Shown: positions 54,349-63,007, counted from the stretch's first letter. The stretch: DNA of 64,000 bases from Telmatactis stephensoni (GCA_029948255.1 JALIZF010001274.1:146229-210228), one strand, 5' to 3'. A program made the numbers and translations. The notes: generated by a model not told the origin, from the letters alone.

Positions 54349-54945
54349 CTAAAGCATTGATGTGCGTCCTGGGGGCTTTTTGCCGGGGTGTTTGGGTGCG
54401 GGTTTTTTATCCTCTTCTTCGACCGGCATAGAGGCGGCCCTGCCGATGGGCTGTGGCGCCATAGTATTATTTTTTTGTTTTATTGCTCCACAAAGTGGGA
54501 TGGCGCTCATAACGCTGATGGGTTTGTGGCTGTAGATCTTGTCCGCCGCAGGTTTTCCATTAACAAACGCACCATTGAGTCGAGTGCCGCCATCGCTTGA
54601 CATAAGGCGAAGCTTTACCAGCCCTTTGCAATGGGCCACTAAGTGAAAAGTCACAGGTGTCAAATCTTCCCCGCTCACAGTACATGGCTCATAAGAAAAA
54701 TGAACTGGCACCCTTTTGTTTGTGGTGGTTCTGAAGGGTATTATGGGCTGATTCCCACTGTCGACAAGACTAAAGCCCACATTGGCGCCATTGCCGGTGT
54801 TAATACTAACCGTGCAAAGAATGATATAATAGCCTTCAACATCTACAAAAAAACCATCAATATCCATCCACTCATCTTTTTCAAAATATTCTTTTTCAGC
54901 TAAGTAATAACTCACCTCTTGAGTTGTGGAATAGGGATTTTCCAT
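54349..54945 (-). CDS. Beta-rich candidate minor virion protein, paralogue 1
   Basis: 198 residues; ATG in TATAAAAATATAATG. Residues about 1-140 are beta-rich and align with the next gene upstream (54953-55405): shared TTNKR(V/E)P(V/A)HFS(Y/F)EP and VTFH(L/T)VA, and the W-(M/Q)-(D/N)-(I/V)-x-G start. The C-terminal about 50 residues are Pro/Lys-rich and low in structure, an added tail. A single jelly-roll or similar capsid-associated fold (penton, spike or cement) is a reasonable guess, not proven. Confidence 0.6.
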   Translation of the reverse strand: MENPYSTTQEVSYYLAEKEYFEKDEWMDIDGFFVDVEGYYIILCTVSINTGNGANVGFSLVDSGNQPIIPFRTTTNKRVPVHFSYEPCTVSGEDLTPVTFHLVAHCKGLVKLRLMSSDGGTRLNGAFVNGKPAADKIYSHKPISVMSAIPLCGAIKQKNNTMAPQPIGRAASMPVEEEDKKPAPKHPGKKPPGRTSML

Positions 54946-54952
54946 TATATTT

Positions 54953-55405
54953 TTATAGCGAAAGAACCGTCAGAGTGCTAATGGTCATGTGATTATAAGG
55001 CCTATCTCTCTTGTCGGCAATTCCATTGACGCGAAGTTTGCCCGAGTCATCGGCCCGCACTTGAAGCTGGACTTTTTTCTTCACTTCGGCCACCGTATGA
55101 AACGTGACGACGCTTAAATTCTCTGTAGAGTTGATCGGCGGTTCAAATGAAAAATGGGCCGGCTCTCGTTTATTCGTCTTAGCGCGCATAGGTAGAAAGG
55201 GTTTCCCGTCGTGATCCACAAATTGAAATCCCGCATTCACATGGCTCTCGGTACTAATACAAATACTACAAAGAATCAATTTTCGGCCGGGATAATTCAC
55301 ATCCACGCTCAATCCGGCCACATTTTGCCAAGACCCCAGATTATAATCTGCTTCGGTATCTAAAGCCGCATAAACACAATCTGCTCCTGGGCCGTAAGGG
55401 TTCAT
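54953..55405 (-). CDS. Beta-rich candidate minor virion protein, paralogue 2
   Basis: 150 residues; ATG in TAGTATATATG, six bases after the stop of the upstream minus-strand gene. It aligns over most of its length with the 54349-54945 product but lacks that protein's Pro/Lys-rich tail. The plus-strand gene at 58486-58839 has a similar beginning (NPY..., W-x-(D/N)-(I/V)) and size and may be a distant third member. Confidence 0.6.
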   Translation of the reverse strand: MNPYGPGADCVYAALDTEADYNLGSWQNVAGLSVDVNYPGRKLILCSICISTESHVNAGFQFVDHDGKPFLPMRAKTNKREPAHFSFEPPINSTENLSVVTFHTVAEVKKKVQLQVRADDSGKLRVNGIADKRDRPYNHMTISTLTVLSL

Positions 55406-55410
55406 ATATA

Positions 55411-55617
55411 CTACATCGGAAGCCTCATAAAGTCGACGACGGCTTCTTTACCCCACATAGCTAAGGTCACTAAGGCCGAGAACCTTTCGGCCGTTTTATT
55501 GGCCGCCAACTCTTCTTTGAGCCGCTTTACTTCTTCTTGCAGATCCAACACCTGCTCTTCTAGACTTCTTTTTTCTCGTATAAATTCAGCAGCCCTTTGT
55601 ATTTGCTCCACACTCAT
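55411..55617 (-). CDS. Small coiled-coil protein
   Basis: 68 residues. A strong coiled coil (REKRSLEEQVLDLQEEVKRL, about 14-40) is followed by a hydrophobic helical end. The start codon lies in the palindrome shared with the ATPase gene. It is the first of four minus-strand genes spaced by 3 to 7 bases. Function unknown; perhaps an oligomerising virion or scaffold protein. Confidence 0.6.
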   Translation of the reverse strand: MSVEQIQRAAEFIREKRSLEEQVLDLQEEVKRLKEELAANKTAERFSALVTLAMWGKEAVVDFMRLPM

Positions 55618-55625
55618 ATATAATG
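55615..55625. promoter_or_regulatory. Bidirectional initiator between coiled-coil and ATPase genes
   Basis: CAT-ATATA-ATG: two divergent start codons with only 5 bp between them. This is the third and tightest example of the shared initiator in the element. Confidence 0.7.
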
Positions 55626-56228
55626 AATGCAGAACATATTCCTTGTAATGCTCTTATCGTAGGACCCACAGGTTGCGGTAAGACTCAGTTTGTCGTAGAA
55701 CAACTTTTAGGTCCTTTTAGATACAAGTTTGACTACATTGTACTCCTTTGTCCTACTTATGTAAATAACAAAACTTGGAGCGGTATAGGCATAAAAGACG
55801 ATGACTTCTTTGTAGGATATCCTAGACCCCAATGAAATTGTCTAACCACTTGAAGTTCTGGCAATAAAGCATTTCCACACGACACACAAACCCTACTTAT
55901 TCTTGATGACATTGCTTGTGGGTGACGACGTTAAGAAAACGCACGTCGTAGTTAATTAAATCTAGCATTTAGCGGCAGACACGACAACATCTCTGTTTGG
56001 TTACTCTCGCAGCAGTTAACAAGTGTTAGTAAGTCCTTCAGGGAAAACATCGGTGCTCTAGTGGTATTTTACACTCCTAGTAAGAGCGACTTGGAGACCA
56101 TTCTTTCAGACTATGGTGGAGAAATAACTAAAGAAGAACTCCATAAATTTATGCGGCATTTAAAAACACATCAACATTCTAAGATGATCTTCTCTTTGAG
56201 GTATCCTTATAATGTTTCTATAGTTTAA
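55623..56228 (+). pseudogene. A32/FtsK-type DNA packaging ATPase, degenerate
   Basis: Residues 14-21 are the Walker A loop GPTGCGKT, then KFDYIVLLCPTY. Further on are an acidic Walker B-like LILDD and the family-typical AFSGRH...VWLLSQQLTSVSKSFREN, which together fit the A32-like packaging ATPases of polintons, adintoviruses and nucleocytoviruses. Codons run from 55623 to the TAA at 56226-56228. However, stops occur from 55833 onward, and the segment 55835-55960 also changes frame at least twice. The gene cannot yield an active enzyme. Its normal length would be about 200-250 residues. Confidence 0.75.
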
Positions 56229-56232
56229 ATAT

Positions 56233-56628
56233 ATGGAGATTGAGCAGCTCATCGATGAAATTCCCACGCAGCTGGATGAAAATGACTTCAAAGAACAACT
56301 CAACATCCTAGTGTTCTCTGGGAAGTGCTAGGAGATGATTGGCAAAGAGCTTACCCACGAGCAAGTTAATAAGTTATCCGAAGCGGAAGTCAAGAAGTTC
56401 CACAAAAGATACGAGGCTGCTCTTGCAAGAAAGACTACGGATGCCGTAGCCGACTCACCCATTAAGCTAGCCACTAAGATGCTGGGACTTGCACTACCCA
56501 TTGACGACGTAGAGCAACTTCAAAAGGACATAAGAGAAGACTATATCATTGCCCAAGAACTTAAAATCACCTGTGGGTGGTTGTCTTTGAAGTGCGGTAA
56601 GTTAATGTGCGTTAGCATCTCTAGGTGA
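56233..56628 (+). pseudogene. Helical hypothetical protein with in-frame stop
   Basis: Starts at the ATG of AAATATATG, four bases after the ATPase stop. After 32 codons a TAG (56329-56331) interrupts the frame. It reopens immediately as MIGKELTHEQVNKLSEAEVK and continues to 56628 with heptad-like helical sequence. The next ATG frame (56628-56759) overlaps its stop codon. Unknown function; it follows the packaging ATPase. Confidence 0.5.
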
Positions 56629-56759
56629 TGTTGCCCAACATCATTGACTTGAAAGAACTTACCACTTCTTGGAGCGACTTCAAGAAGTCACGACTAAGTC
56701 AGCCGCAAGTCACCGCAAGTCCGCCACAAGAACTTGATCAAGTCGAGTCAAGTTCTTAG
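56628..56759 (+). CDS. Possible 43-residue ORF or displaced C-terminus
   Basis: ATG overlaps the stop of the preceding frame (GGTGATGTT). It encodes MLPNIIDLKELTTSWSDFKK and then a Ser/Pro/Gln-rich end that merges into the CAAGTC-type repeat. It may be the C-terminus of the preceding gene displaced by a frameshift. Confidence 0.3.
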   Translation: MLPNIIDLKELTTSWSDFKKSRLSQPQVTASPPQELDQVESSS

Positions 56760-56845
56760 ACAAGTCGCCGACAAGTCATTTTCCAAGTTACTTAACAAGT
56801 CGCTATAAGTCATTTTCAAGTTACTTGATAAGTCGTCAAGTCCTT
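56665..56845 (+). repeat. Short-motif cluster of (C)AAGTC / CAAGTT
   Basis: CAAGTC, TAAGTC or CAAGTT appears some fifteen times in about 180 bp at irregular spacing, including two similar blocks with CATTTTC-CAAGTTACTT. No frame is open throughout. It could be a decayed coding repeat or a protein-binding cluster. Confidence 0.5.
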
Positions 56846-56850
56846 AATAT

Positions 56851-57177
56851 ATGAGTGACACCGAGCAGAAAGAAGATACTACTACCCCCGCCGCGGCCGA
56901 ACAAAAGATCACCAAGCCAAAGGCACCCGGCCGAGTAGCGGCGGGGAAAAAGCTGGCCGAGCTGAATAAAAAGAATAAAGCCAAAAAAGACCCTTCTTCG
57001 GAATCTAGTGACGGCTGGGATATCAATCCGGGCTACGTCATCGGCGGCCTTGGCCTTTTAGTGGCCATGGGCAGCTTATACCTACAGTGGAAATCACAGA
57101 AGCCCGCCGTGCATCTTGAGCCCGTAATACACCAGCCTAAAGAAAAAAAGCGCTCTAAGATCCCTGAGATGGAATAA
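56851..57177 (+). CDS. Small membrane protein with charged arms
   Basis: 108 residues; ATG in TTAATATATG. A Glu/Lys/Ala/Pro-rich, Ser-containing N-terminal half is followed by one transmembrane segment (GYVIGGLGLLVAMGSLYLQW, about 69-88) and a basic tail. Short single-span proteins in a row at this position are typical of virion membrane or capsid-associated genes. No family recognised. Confidence 0.6.
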   Translation: MSDTEQKEDTTTPAAAEQKITKPKAPGRVAAGKKLAELNKKNKAKKDPSSESSDGWDINPGYVIGGLGLLVAMGSLYLQWKSQKPAVHLEPVIHQPKEKKRSKIPEME

Positions 57178-57197
57178 AAATCTGTGATTTAGTTCAA

Positions 57198-57214
57198 AAA
57201 TCTTCGATTTTTTA
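57198..57214 (+). terminator. Short hairpin before the next gene
   Basis: AAAAATC-TTC-GATTTTT forms a 7-bp stem with T-run. A similar one, AAAAATCAGATGATTTTT, lies at 57440-57457, directly after the next stop codon. Both precede TTAATATA start motifs, so they may separate the transcripts of these small genes. Confidence 0.4.
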
Positions 57215-57221
57215 ATATAGC

Positions 57222-57440
57222 ATGTCCAATAAAATAATGAAAACCGTTGAAGAAGCCGCCGTCCTCACCTCCATTGTCGCCGCCGTTGGCTGGGTCGGCA
57301 AAAAGGCCCTAAAAGAAACCTTCACTGGCGATCCCAGCAGCAGCATAATGAACTACGTTAAGATGACCGCCGCCGTCGCCGGCAGTATCGCTGTGAGAGA
57401 TTACCTGATCAAAGAAAAATACATACCCAATAGTATCTAA
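57222..57440 (+). CDS. Small protein with hydrophobic segments, 72 residues
   Basis: ATG preceded by TTAATATAGC, a variant of the element's start motif. It contains AAVLTSIVAAVGWVGKKAL (about 9-27) and MTAAVAGSIAVRDYL (about 48-62). Two amphipathic or membrane helices are likely. The next small protein shares the VIAGSIAAAL theme, hinting at a common origin. Confidence 0.55.
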   Translation: MSNKIMKTVEEAAVLTSIVAAVGWVGKKALKETFTGDPSSSIMNYVKMTAAVAGSIAVRDYLIKEKYIPNSI

Positions 57441-57464
57441 AAATCAGATGATTTTTAATATATA

Positions 57465-57566
57465 ATGGTTAGTGTCATCGCCGGAAGCATCGCCGCAGCC
57501 TTAGCCTTTACAGGCGCCAACTACGGCGGCCGCTATTTAGACCAACTGATTACACGGCGACAGTAA
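57465..57566 (+). CDS. Mini membrane protein, 33 residues
   Basis: Starts exactly at the ATG of AATATATAATG and ends in TAA. The sequence begins MVSVIAGSIAAALAFTGANY and ends with an arginine pair, a single hydrophobic helix with a basic end. It is too short for ordinary gene finding. The perfect start motif, the preceding hairpin and the position in a row of small membrane genes support it. Confidence 0.5.
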   Translation: MVSVIAGSIAAALAFTGANYGGRYLDQLITRRQ

Positions 57567-57568
57567 AA

Positions 57569-57892
57569 ATGAATTAGCCGCCGAAAGAAAACGCCACTGA
57601 TCTGGCCATGGAAGCCTATGAAAATGCCCTCGCCGCCTATAATAAAAAAAGACAAGCCTACCGCGACTGGTTAGATGAAAATTACCGCGATAAAATGCAG
57701 GCCGATAAGAATTTCCAAAACACCGATTACGCCTTTAAGCTCTACGCACAGACGCATCCTCACTTTGCTCTGAAAAAGCCACCGCAGTTTAAAGATTATT
57801 ACACACCTTCTAAAAGGCAAAAAAATAATGAATTAATGTTTCTAGGCATTTCAGGCCTGGCCATCGGAGGCGCCGTGGCCTATTATATATGA
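57569..57892 (+). pseudogene. Tail-anchored small protein, possibly interrupted at codon 3
   Basis: A 94-residue frame from the ATG at 57608 is rich in Tyr, Lys and Ala (YNKKRQAYRDWLDENYRDKM) and ends in one membrane segment (LMFLGISGLAIGGAVAYYI). Thirteen codons upstream, in the same frame, lies another ATG (57569), followed by AAT and then TAG (57575-57577). If that ATG was the original start, this copy has an early stop. If 57608 is used, the gene is intact. Neither ATG has the TATATA motif. The last codons hold the start motif of the next gene. Confidence 0.5.
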
Positions 57893-58486
57893 TCGTCTTT
57901 TTGAACAGCGACCAGAATCCGTTTACAACTTATTTAAACCCGCCGATCAGAGCCCACAAGATCCGACTTGTGAGTTGCTCTTTGTACAATTCTTGGCATA
58001 ATTTGATAGCCGGCGTTGTAACAAAAAGCGGAACGCAGCACCTCATTCCTAATTCGCATTACACGCCGCAGACGCTGGCCAAAGAAGTTGCGCAAACGCG
58101 ATGTCGCTTTAACAACAGGGCTGCCCCACGAATGGAGCCTTACACACGACAAAAGCACCACACTGAATCAGCGCATTAAAGACCTGATCGGTTATAAAAA
58201 GGTGACGCTGGCCGGTCAAAATATCGACACATTTCATTAGAATGTCCCTTCTAATTATGAAATCCATTGTGACTTAGTTTATACATATGAAAATGGCAGT
58301 CGTTCGAATGTGATGGCTAAATTCCCGCCCAAAGGAAATCCGTTTGACCTGGTAGAATATCGCCCCATTTCTTTGGACTATGATATTTGCGACTTGGTGA
58401 CAGAAGTAAATATCACCGTCAAAGTCGATGGAAAGGTTGTCGATTTTAACAGACGCCAAATTAGTCTTGTCTTGGAATTTATATAA
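57889..58486 (+). pseudogene. Candidate minor capsid/penton-like protein, frameshifted
   Basis: Starts in TATTATATATG, overlapping the previous stop. The N-terminus (MIVFLNSDQNPFTTYLNPPI, then LVSCSLYNSWHNL) resembles a class of about 200-residue proteins found in cnidarian polinton-like elements. The first frame ends at 58179. A second frame, entered somewhere between 58080 and 58125, continues through KVTLAGQNIDTFH, meets TAG at 58238-58240 and reaches the TAA at 58484-58486. So there is one frameshift and one stop. Assignment to penton or minor capsid is a guess from layout. Confidence 0.45.
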
Positions 58487-58839
58487 TGAACCCCTATCTG
58501 ATTCCGGCAACTCAATTAATAGTTAAACAAAACCCCACAGATGGAGGCAAATATAATAGCCCGCTTTGGACGGACATCAAAAATCTAAAAATAAACGCCG
58601 CGGGTTTTAAAAGCGGCATTCTTTTTTGTAACCTAAACCTCGATTTAAAAGGACAAGCCAGCATTCGAATAACAGGCGAAAGCACTGTCGGAACAATCCC
58701 TATTTACCCAATAAAACAAACAGGTATGTTCTCCGCCCAACTCCCCATCCTGGATCCGCAAACTATTCGAGTCCAAATCGCAGTGGCCAGTGGAGAGGTT
58801 TCTGTTTTTACGTCGAACTTGATGGCCTTGTTTTTATAA
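58486..58839 (+). CDS. Small beta-rich candidate virion protein
   Basis: 117 residues. The ATG overlaps the previous stop codon (TATATAATG, TAA sharing one base). Beta-rich: NPYLIPATQLIVKQN, PLWTDIKNLKINAAGFKSG, and a hydrophobic end. It is similar in start and length to the proteins at 54349 and 54953 and may be a distant member of that group. No catalytic features. Confidence 0.55.
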   Translation: MNPYLIPATQLIVKQNPTDGGKYNSPLWTDIKNLKINAAGFKSGILFCNLNLDLKGQASIRITGESTVGTIPIYPIKQTGMFSAQLPILDPQTIRVQIAVASGEVSVFTSNLMALFL

Positions 58840-58844
58840 ATATA

Positions 58845-59815
58845 ATGCCCCGCGTCGAAGACAAACTTAAGAGGATTTATTATGGGCCCGAAGGCTATTG
58901 GCGAGGAGCCTCGGCTATTAAGAAACTTGCTGTAGCGGCTAGAGTCTCTGAAGACACAGCGAAGAACTGGTTAAAAAAACAAACCCTTTGGCAGGTTTAT
59001 CTTCCCGCGCCCAAGTATATTCCCAGACCCAGTTTCACTGTGAATGTGCCCAACGAAGTTCATCAGGCAGATTTACTTTTTTTGCCGCACGATAAGGTAA
59101 AGAGAAAAACTTACAAATATGCCTTGACTGTCGTGGATATCGCCAGCAGATACAAGGACGCTGAGCCCATAACCAGTAAGGATTCAGGAGAAGTCGCGGA
59201 AGCGCTAAGTAAGATTTATAAGCGCGTTTTAAAATGGCCAAAGCTGCTGCAGGTTGATGCGGGCACAGAGTTCATGGGCGTCGTCACTAAAACGCTAAAA
59301 GACCATGATACTAAGATCAGGAGAGCTGAAGCAGAGTACCACCGGGGTCAAAGCCTCGTTGAAAGATTTAATCGCACCCTAGCGGAACGGTTGTTTGGAT
59401 ATCAGTATTGGAAAGAACTAGCAGATCCATCCAAAAGCAACAGGGAGTGGGTGCAGAGACTTCCAGAGGTCATTAAGGCTTTAAATAATGAGGAAACAAG
59501 GGCAACGGGAATGAAACCTAAGGATGCCATAAAAAGAAACACGTCGAACACAAATCCTACGTTAGGAGTTCAAGAGCAGTAGGAATGAAAGAAAAAAAAT
59601 TAGGTGACGTCACGGTTCGATATCTCTATCAGCCTGGGGAATTGGAAGGAGGATCCAAAAGAGCTACGGATCCGAATTGGTCTTTGAAAACTTACCAGAT
59701 TCAAAGTCGTATAGCTAAAGAAGGACAACCCAGTGTTAGTATTATCTACCAGATGGTCCCAAGCCGTGGATTTGTTAAAGAAGAGCTGCTCATCGTTCCT
59801 AAAGATTCAGAGTAG
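58845..59815 (+). pseudogene. DDE integrase (retrovirus/polinton type), one frameshift
   Basis: Starts in AATATAATG. An N-terminal helix-turn-helix-like part (about 20-50) precedes the rve catalytic core: D76 in HQADLLF, D138 in LQVDAGTEF and E173 in SLVERFNRTLAERLF. The spacing D-x61-D-x34-E is the canonical D,D(35)E arrangement. The first frame ends at the TAG of 59580-59582. The C-terminal domain (VRYLYQPGELEGG..., SRGFVKEELLIVP) continues in another frame to 59815, so a frameshift lies just before 59580. The total of about 320 codons is normal for this class. It would catalyse insertion of the element ends. It converges on the polymerase gene with a 9-bp overlap. Confidence 0.85.
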
Positions 59816-62800
59816 TGCTGCACCACGCGCCTGATTACACTCTAAGCACGTCAAACGTATATTACCTACAGAGTGACCTTTCTTATTATTTAAACGGTCC
59901 ACAGAAAATTGCTGATCGTCGTTTGGTTCAAAATCCCAGAGTAGCGGTATGTTACACTTAGCACACCTTGCGTTGGGTTTATAAACATCGGCGACGCAAA
60001 GGTCAAACTCTAATTTTTTGTGCTCATCGTGCCACTTATAACGCAATAGCTTCTTGTTAATATTCTGCTTAGCTATTTCCTCGGGCGTATTATCGTACCG
60101 CATTGCCGGCCCCCATGCCCTTTTCAACTGTGCCGCATATTCAACCCGACTGACGGCCGTATAGATCAGATTGCTCCAACAGAGCCGCTGATCAATAATC
60201 CACAGATTTTCTTTTATAGTCAATCCCTGCGCGCTGTGGACGGTCATACAATAACCCAGCCGCCAATCTGGATGTTTCATAATTTTATCCACCAACGCCA
60301 GCGGCACCCACGCTATATCGTGTTTGACGGCATTTTCTAAGATCACCTGCGTATAAGGCACCGTAATTGATTTTTTTTGTCTTGTATCGCGTGGCCTATA
60401 AGACACCGGCACCAAATGCGAAGTAAACTTTTCCCGATGCCGCCTTAACAGATCTTTTTCAATTCTCGCCTGCACCGCCCTTTTACTACTAAGCACCAAA
60501 TCCGTCGGCCGCCACTCCTGCAAAAACACCTCATAATCCCGCGCCTTCATATTTTTCCTCATACATTTACACTGCTCAACATCGGTTAAACCTCTCAATG
60601 CCCTTTTAAACTTCTTTATCTTCTCATCTTTACTTCTATAATCGGCTTTTATTTCTTCATGGTAAAACTCCTTTAACCACTCATGCGGCATTTCTCCCGC
60701 AATAGGCGGCGGCTGACACGGATCGCCCGCAAATATCACCTGCGTTTTCCCCTTTAAGAACTCTACAAACTCCTTCAGCATCGGCAGCGGCACCGTACAA
60801 ATCTCGTCCCAAAGAATAACCGGCGGTATCTCTTTTATCGCCTCAGGAACCCATTTCTCTCCATTATATCTGAAAAAGCTATGATAAGTCTGTGCATCAT
60901 ACCCCTGTGCCACCAATTCCCTTTCCAACCGATGCGTCGGCGTCAGCACTTTCACTTTCGGAAACAGCCTTAACACTCTCGTCGTCTTCCCGCTTCCGCC
61001 GGCCCCATAAAGATACGAAACCCTTTTATAGCTTATCGGATCTTTAACACTAGGCCATATTTTCTCTGTCACTTCTCTATTGCCCTCTCTATGCGCCCCA
61101 TGGTATTTTACCCTTTCCCGCCACGTCCTCATCTCTTCATTTTTAATCCGCCATTGCCCGCTCTCAGCCATCTCATCTTTGACATAATACATTTTCATCT
61201 TCTCTAAAACTTCCGGTCGAATATACAAACTATCCGTTGCTACCCTGGGTATATCATCCTTATCAAACCTTAACAGCATCGTTAAAAGGTTAATATGAGC
61301 ATAAGACAGCATCGACGCCCTTAAATGATAATACTGCGCCCTATAATCGTGGTAATAACACAACACTTTGCCCTCACTAAAATCCTCTACCCGCACCATA
61401 GTATTTTCTTCATGCGCCTTTTTTATTAGAAAGTTCAATTCTTCATCATCCGTTACCAGCCGCCGTTGCATATGTTTTTCTCCCGCTCTGGCCCCTTGAG
61501 TAAACTTGCCAATAACAATCCTTGCCGCGTGGTTGTCTTCAGGCAGCCACTGCGTCTTATCACCATGGCAAAGAATCGCCTCATGCGCCGTGTACTCTAA
61601 AAGACCATTTTCTTCAAAGAACTTTAACAACGGCACCGGTAACCAACCTTTTTCTTCAATATGCTTACCATACCACGCGTAAATAATAGGATGTAGATCT
61701 TCTTTAAACTTCCACGTCGTTAACTTTACAAACCCATTCGCCGGCGCCTCATAACGCCCATCCAGAGCCACTCTAAAGAACTGAGAATCCGGATGTCCAA
61801 AGCGCTGATAAAACGGCTTACAATCCCCGAGGCCCTTAAAGCTGGCCGGATAACAATGTTTCATGTCCAGCGACACATAATCTTCTTTTTTATACTCCAT
61901 ATTCCACAGTCCGCCGTGTCCATGCTCTACGCACGCCAGCGCAATCTCCGGCAACTCTTTCGGCGTCGGCTTCCAATGATTTCTTTTTCTGGCCGCTACA
62001 AAATCCAAAGAACTACTACAAAAGACTTCTTCTCTAAAATCCTCGCCCAAAACTTCACAGGCCTTCTTTATTCTTTCATCTTCTACCTGCGGCCGATAAA
62101 GCGTCCCATCTTGCGTAATAAACTGTGTTCCCTCCGCATCTAACAGCCAAATAGAATTCTCTTTAATAAAATCACTGCCGTCACAAAGAATATTGCCGTC
62201 GATATCAAATTCTGTCCATAGTGGATTTACTTCTTTATAGACCTCAACTTTCTTTTTCCTTGGAAATCTCACATCTCGCCACGCATGACCATTATGCTGA
62301 TAAATCTTGATCGCCGGTCCGGCTCCGTTATATTTTGTAGTGCCGGGATAGATAAATCCGCCCATAATGTCTAACACAGCTATTTTTCTTTTTATGGCCA
62401 CTTCTAATTTCATAATCGCCTCTATAGTCCCGCCCGACCTTTTTGTATTCCATTCCCACTGTCGTATCGCCTTTCTACGCGCGTCAGTCAAACATCCGCC
62501 GCCCTTTGTCGAATCCGTGAAATACTCTCTAATAAGTTTGGCAACACAGTTACCTGGATGCCTCATCGGCTGTAGCTTTTTTACGTCTGGCTCTTTTAAT
62601 TTATAACCCTCGTAAATCACAACAGTAACCGGATAAGCTTCGTCGTAATACAAAGAATCAATGCCCACTAAAGCACCGGGCCTGGTATCTTTATTTAAAA
62701 TGAATATATCTTTTCTGTTACTGGCTCTAATGGGGTTTCTTCCTTTTTCAATCACCCACCGATTGCCATCGTGTTTTATAAATGCCAACTGAAGACGAAA

Positions 62801-63007
62801 ATCCCCGTCGGGCAGTTTATCTATAATTTCCTCCGCGCGCGCCTCGGTCATCGAAGCATCTGTATCTTTCTCTATAAACGTTGTAAAAACAATATTTGCA
62901 TCTGTGTCATCAATGACACTTTTTCTGAGCCGCGCTATTTCTCTGGAGGCAATGGGAGGCAAAGAGCCATCTAAGTCAGTTTTTAATAACCAGTCGATCA
63001 CGTCCAT
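59807..63007 (-). CDS. Family B-like DNA polymerase - SF1 helicase - HNH fusion protein
   Basis: 1066 residues, uninterrupted; ATG in TTTATATATATG. Residues about 370-600 carry polymerase B-type palm motifs: SLDMKHCYPASF (motif A, about 379-390), HLRASMLSYAHINLL (motif B region, about 561-575) and VATDSLYI (motif C, about 589-596). No exonuclease motifs were evident in the N-terminal 350. Residues about 660-960 are an SF1 helicase: Walker A GAGGSGKT (668-675), ILWDEI (731-736), FAGDPCQPPP (759-768), TVHSAQGLTI (922-931) and IYTAVSRV (948-955). The C-terminus (1015-1062) has Cx2C, VDRLNNKKGH, N and Cx2CN, an HNH-like zinc module. It is the probable replication protein of the element. Polintons normally carry a separate, longer protein-primed polymerase. 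Confidence 0.75.
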   Translation of the reverse strand: MDVIDWLLKTDLDGSLPPIASREIARLRKSVIDDTDANIVFTTFIEKDTDASMTEARAEEIIDKLPDGDFRLQLAFIKHDGNRWVIEKGRNPIRASNRKDIFILNKDTRPGALVGIDSLYYDEAYPVTVVIYEGYKLKEPDVKKLQPMRHPGNCVAKLIREYFTDSTKGGGCLTDARRKAIRQWEWNTKRSGGTIEAIMKLEVAIKRKIAVLDIMGGFIYPGTTKYNGAGPAIKIYQHNGHAWRDVRFPRKKKVEVYKEVNPLWTEFDIDGNILCDGSDFIKENSIWLLDAEGTQFITQDGTLYRPQVEDERIKKACEVLGEDFREEVFCSSSLDFVAARKRNHWKPTPKELPEIALACVEHGHGGLWNMEYKKEDYVSLDMKHCYPASFKGLGDCKPFYQRFGHPDSQFFRVALDGRYEAPANGFVKLTTWKFKEDLHPIIYAWYGKHIEEKGWLPVPLLKFFEENGLLEYTAHEAILCHGDKTQWLPEDNHAARIVIGKFTQGARAGEKHMQRRLVTDDEELNFLIKKAHEENTMVRVEDFSEGKVLCYYHDYRAQYYHLRASMLSYAHINLLTMLLRFDKDDIPRVATDSLYIRPEVLEKMKMYYVKDEMAESGQWRIKNEEMRTWRERVKYHGAHREGNREVTEKIWPSVKDPISYKRVSYLYGAGGSGKTTRVLRLFPKVKVLTPTHRLERELVAQGYDAQTYHSFFRYNGEKWVPEAIKEIPPVILWDEICTVPLPMLKEFVEFLKGKTQVIFAGDPCQPPPIAGEMPHEWLKEFYHEEIKADYRSKDEKIKKFKRALRGLTDVEQCKCMRKNMKARDYEVFLQEWRPTDLVLSSKRAVQARIEKDLLRRHREKFTSHLVPVSYRPRDTRQKKSITVPYTQVILENAVKHDIAWVPLALVDKIMKHPDWRLGYCMTVHSAQGLTIKENLWIIDQRLCWSNLIYTAVSRVEYAAQLKRAWGPAMRYDNTPEEIAKQNINKKLLRYKWHDEHKKLEFDLCVADVYKPNARCAKCNIPLLWDFEPNDDQQFSVDRLNNKKGHSVGNIRLTCLECNQARGAALL

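Noticed and set aside
49667..58240. TAG and TGA codons within viral frames as possible stop-codon recoding
   Set aside because: TAG interrupts four frames without a frame change, but TAG is also the natural terminator of several intact element genes (for example 51759-52076, 54165-54344, 54349-54945). Frameshifts occur alongside. Ordinary decay explains it better.
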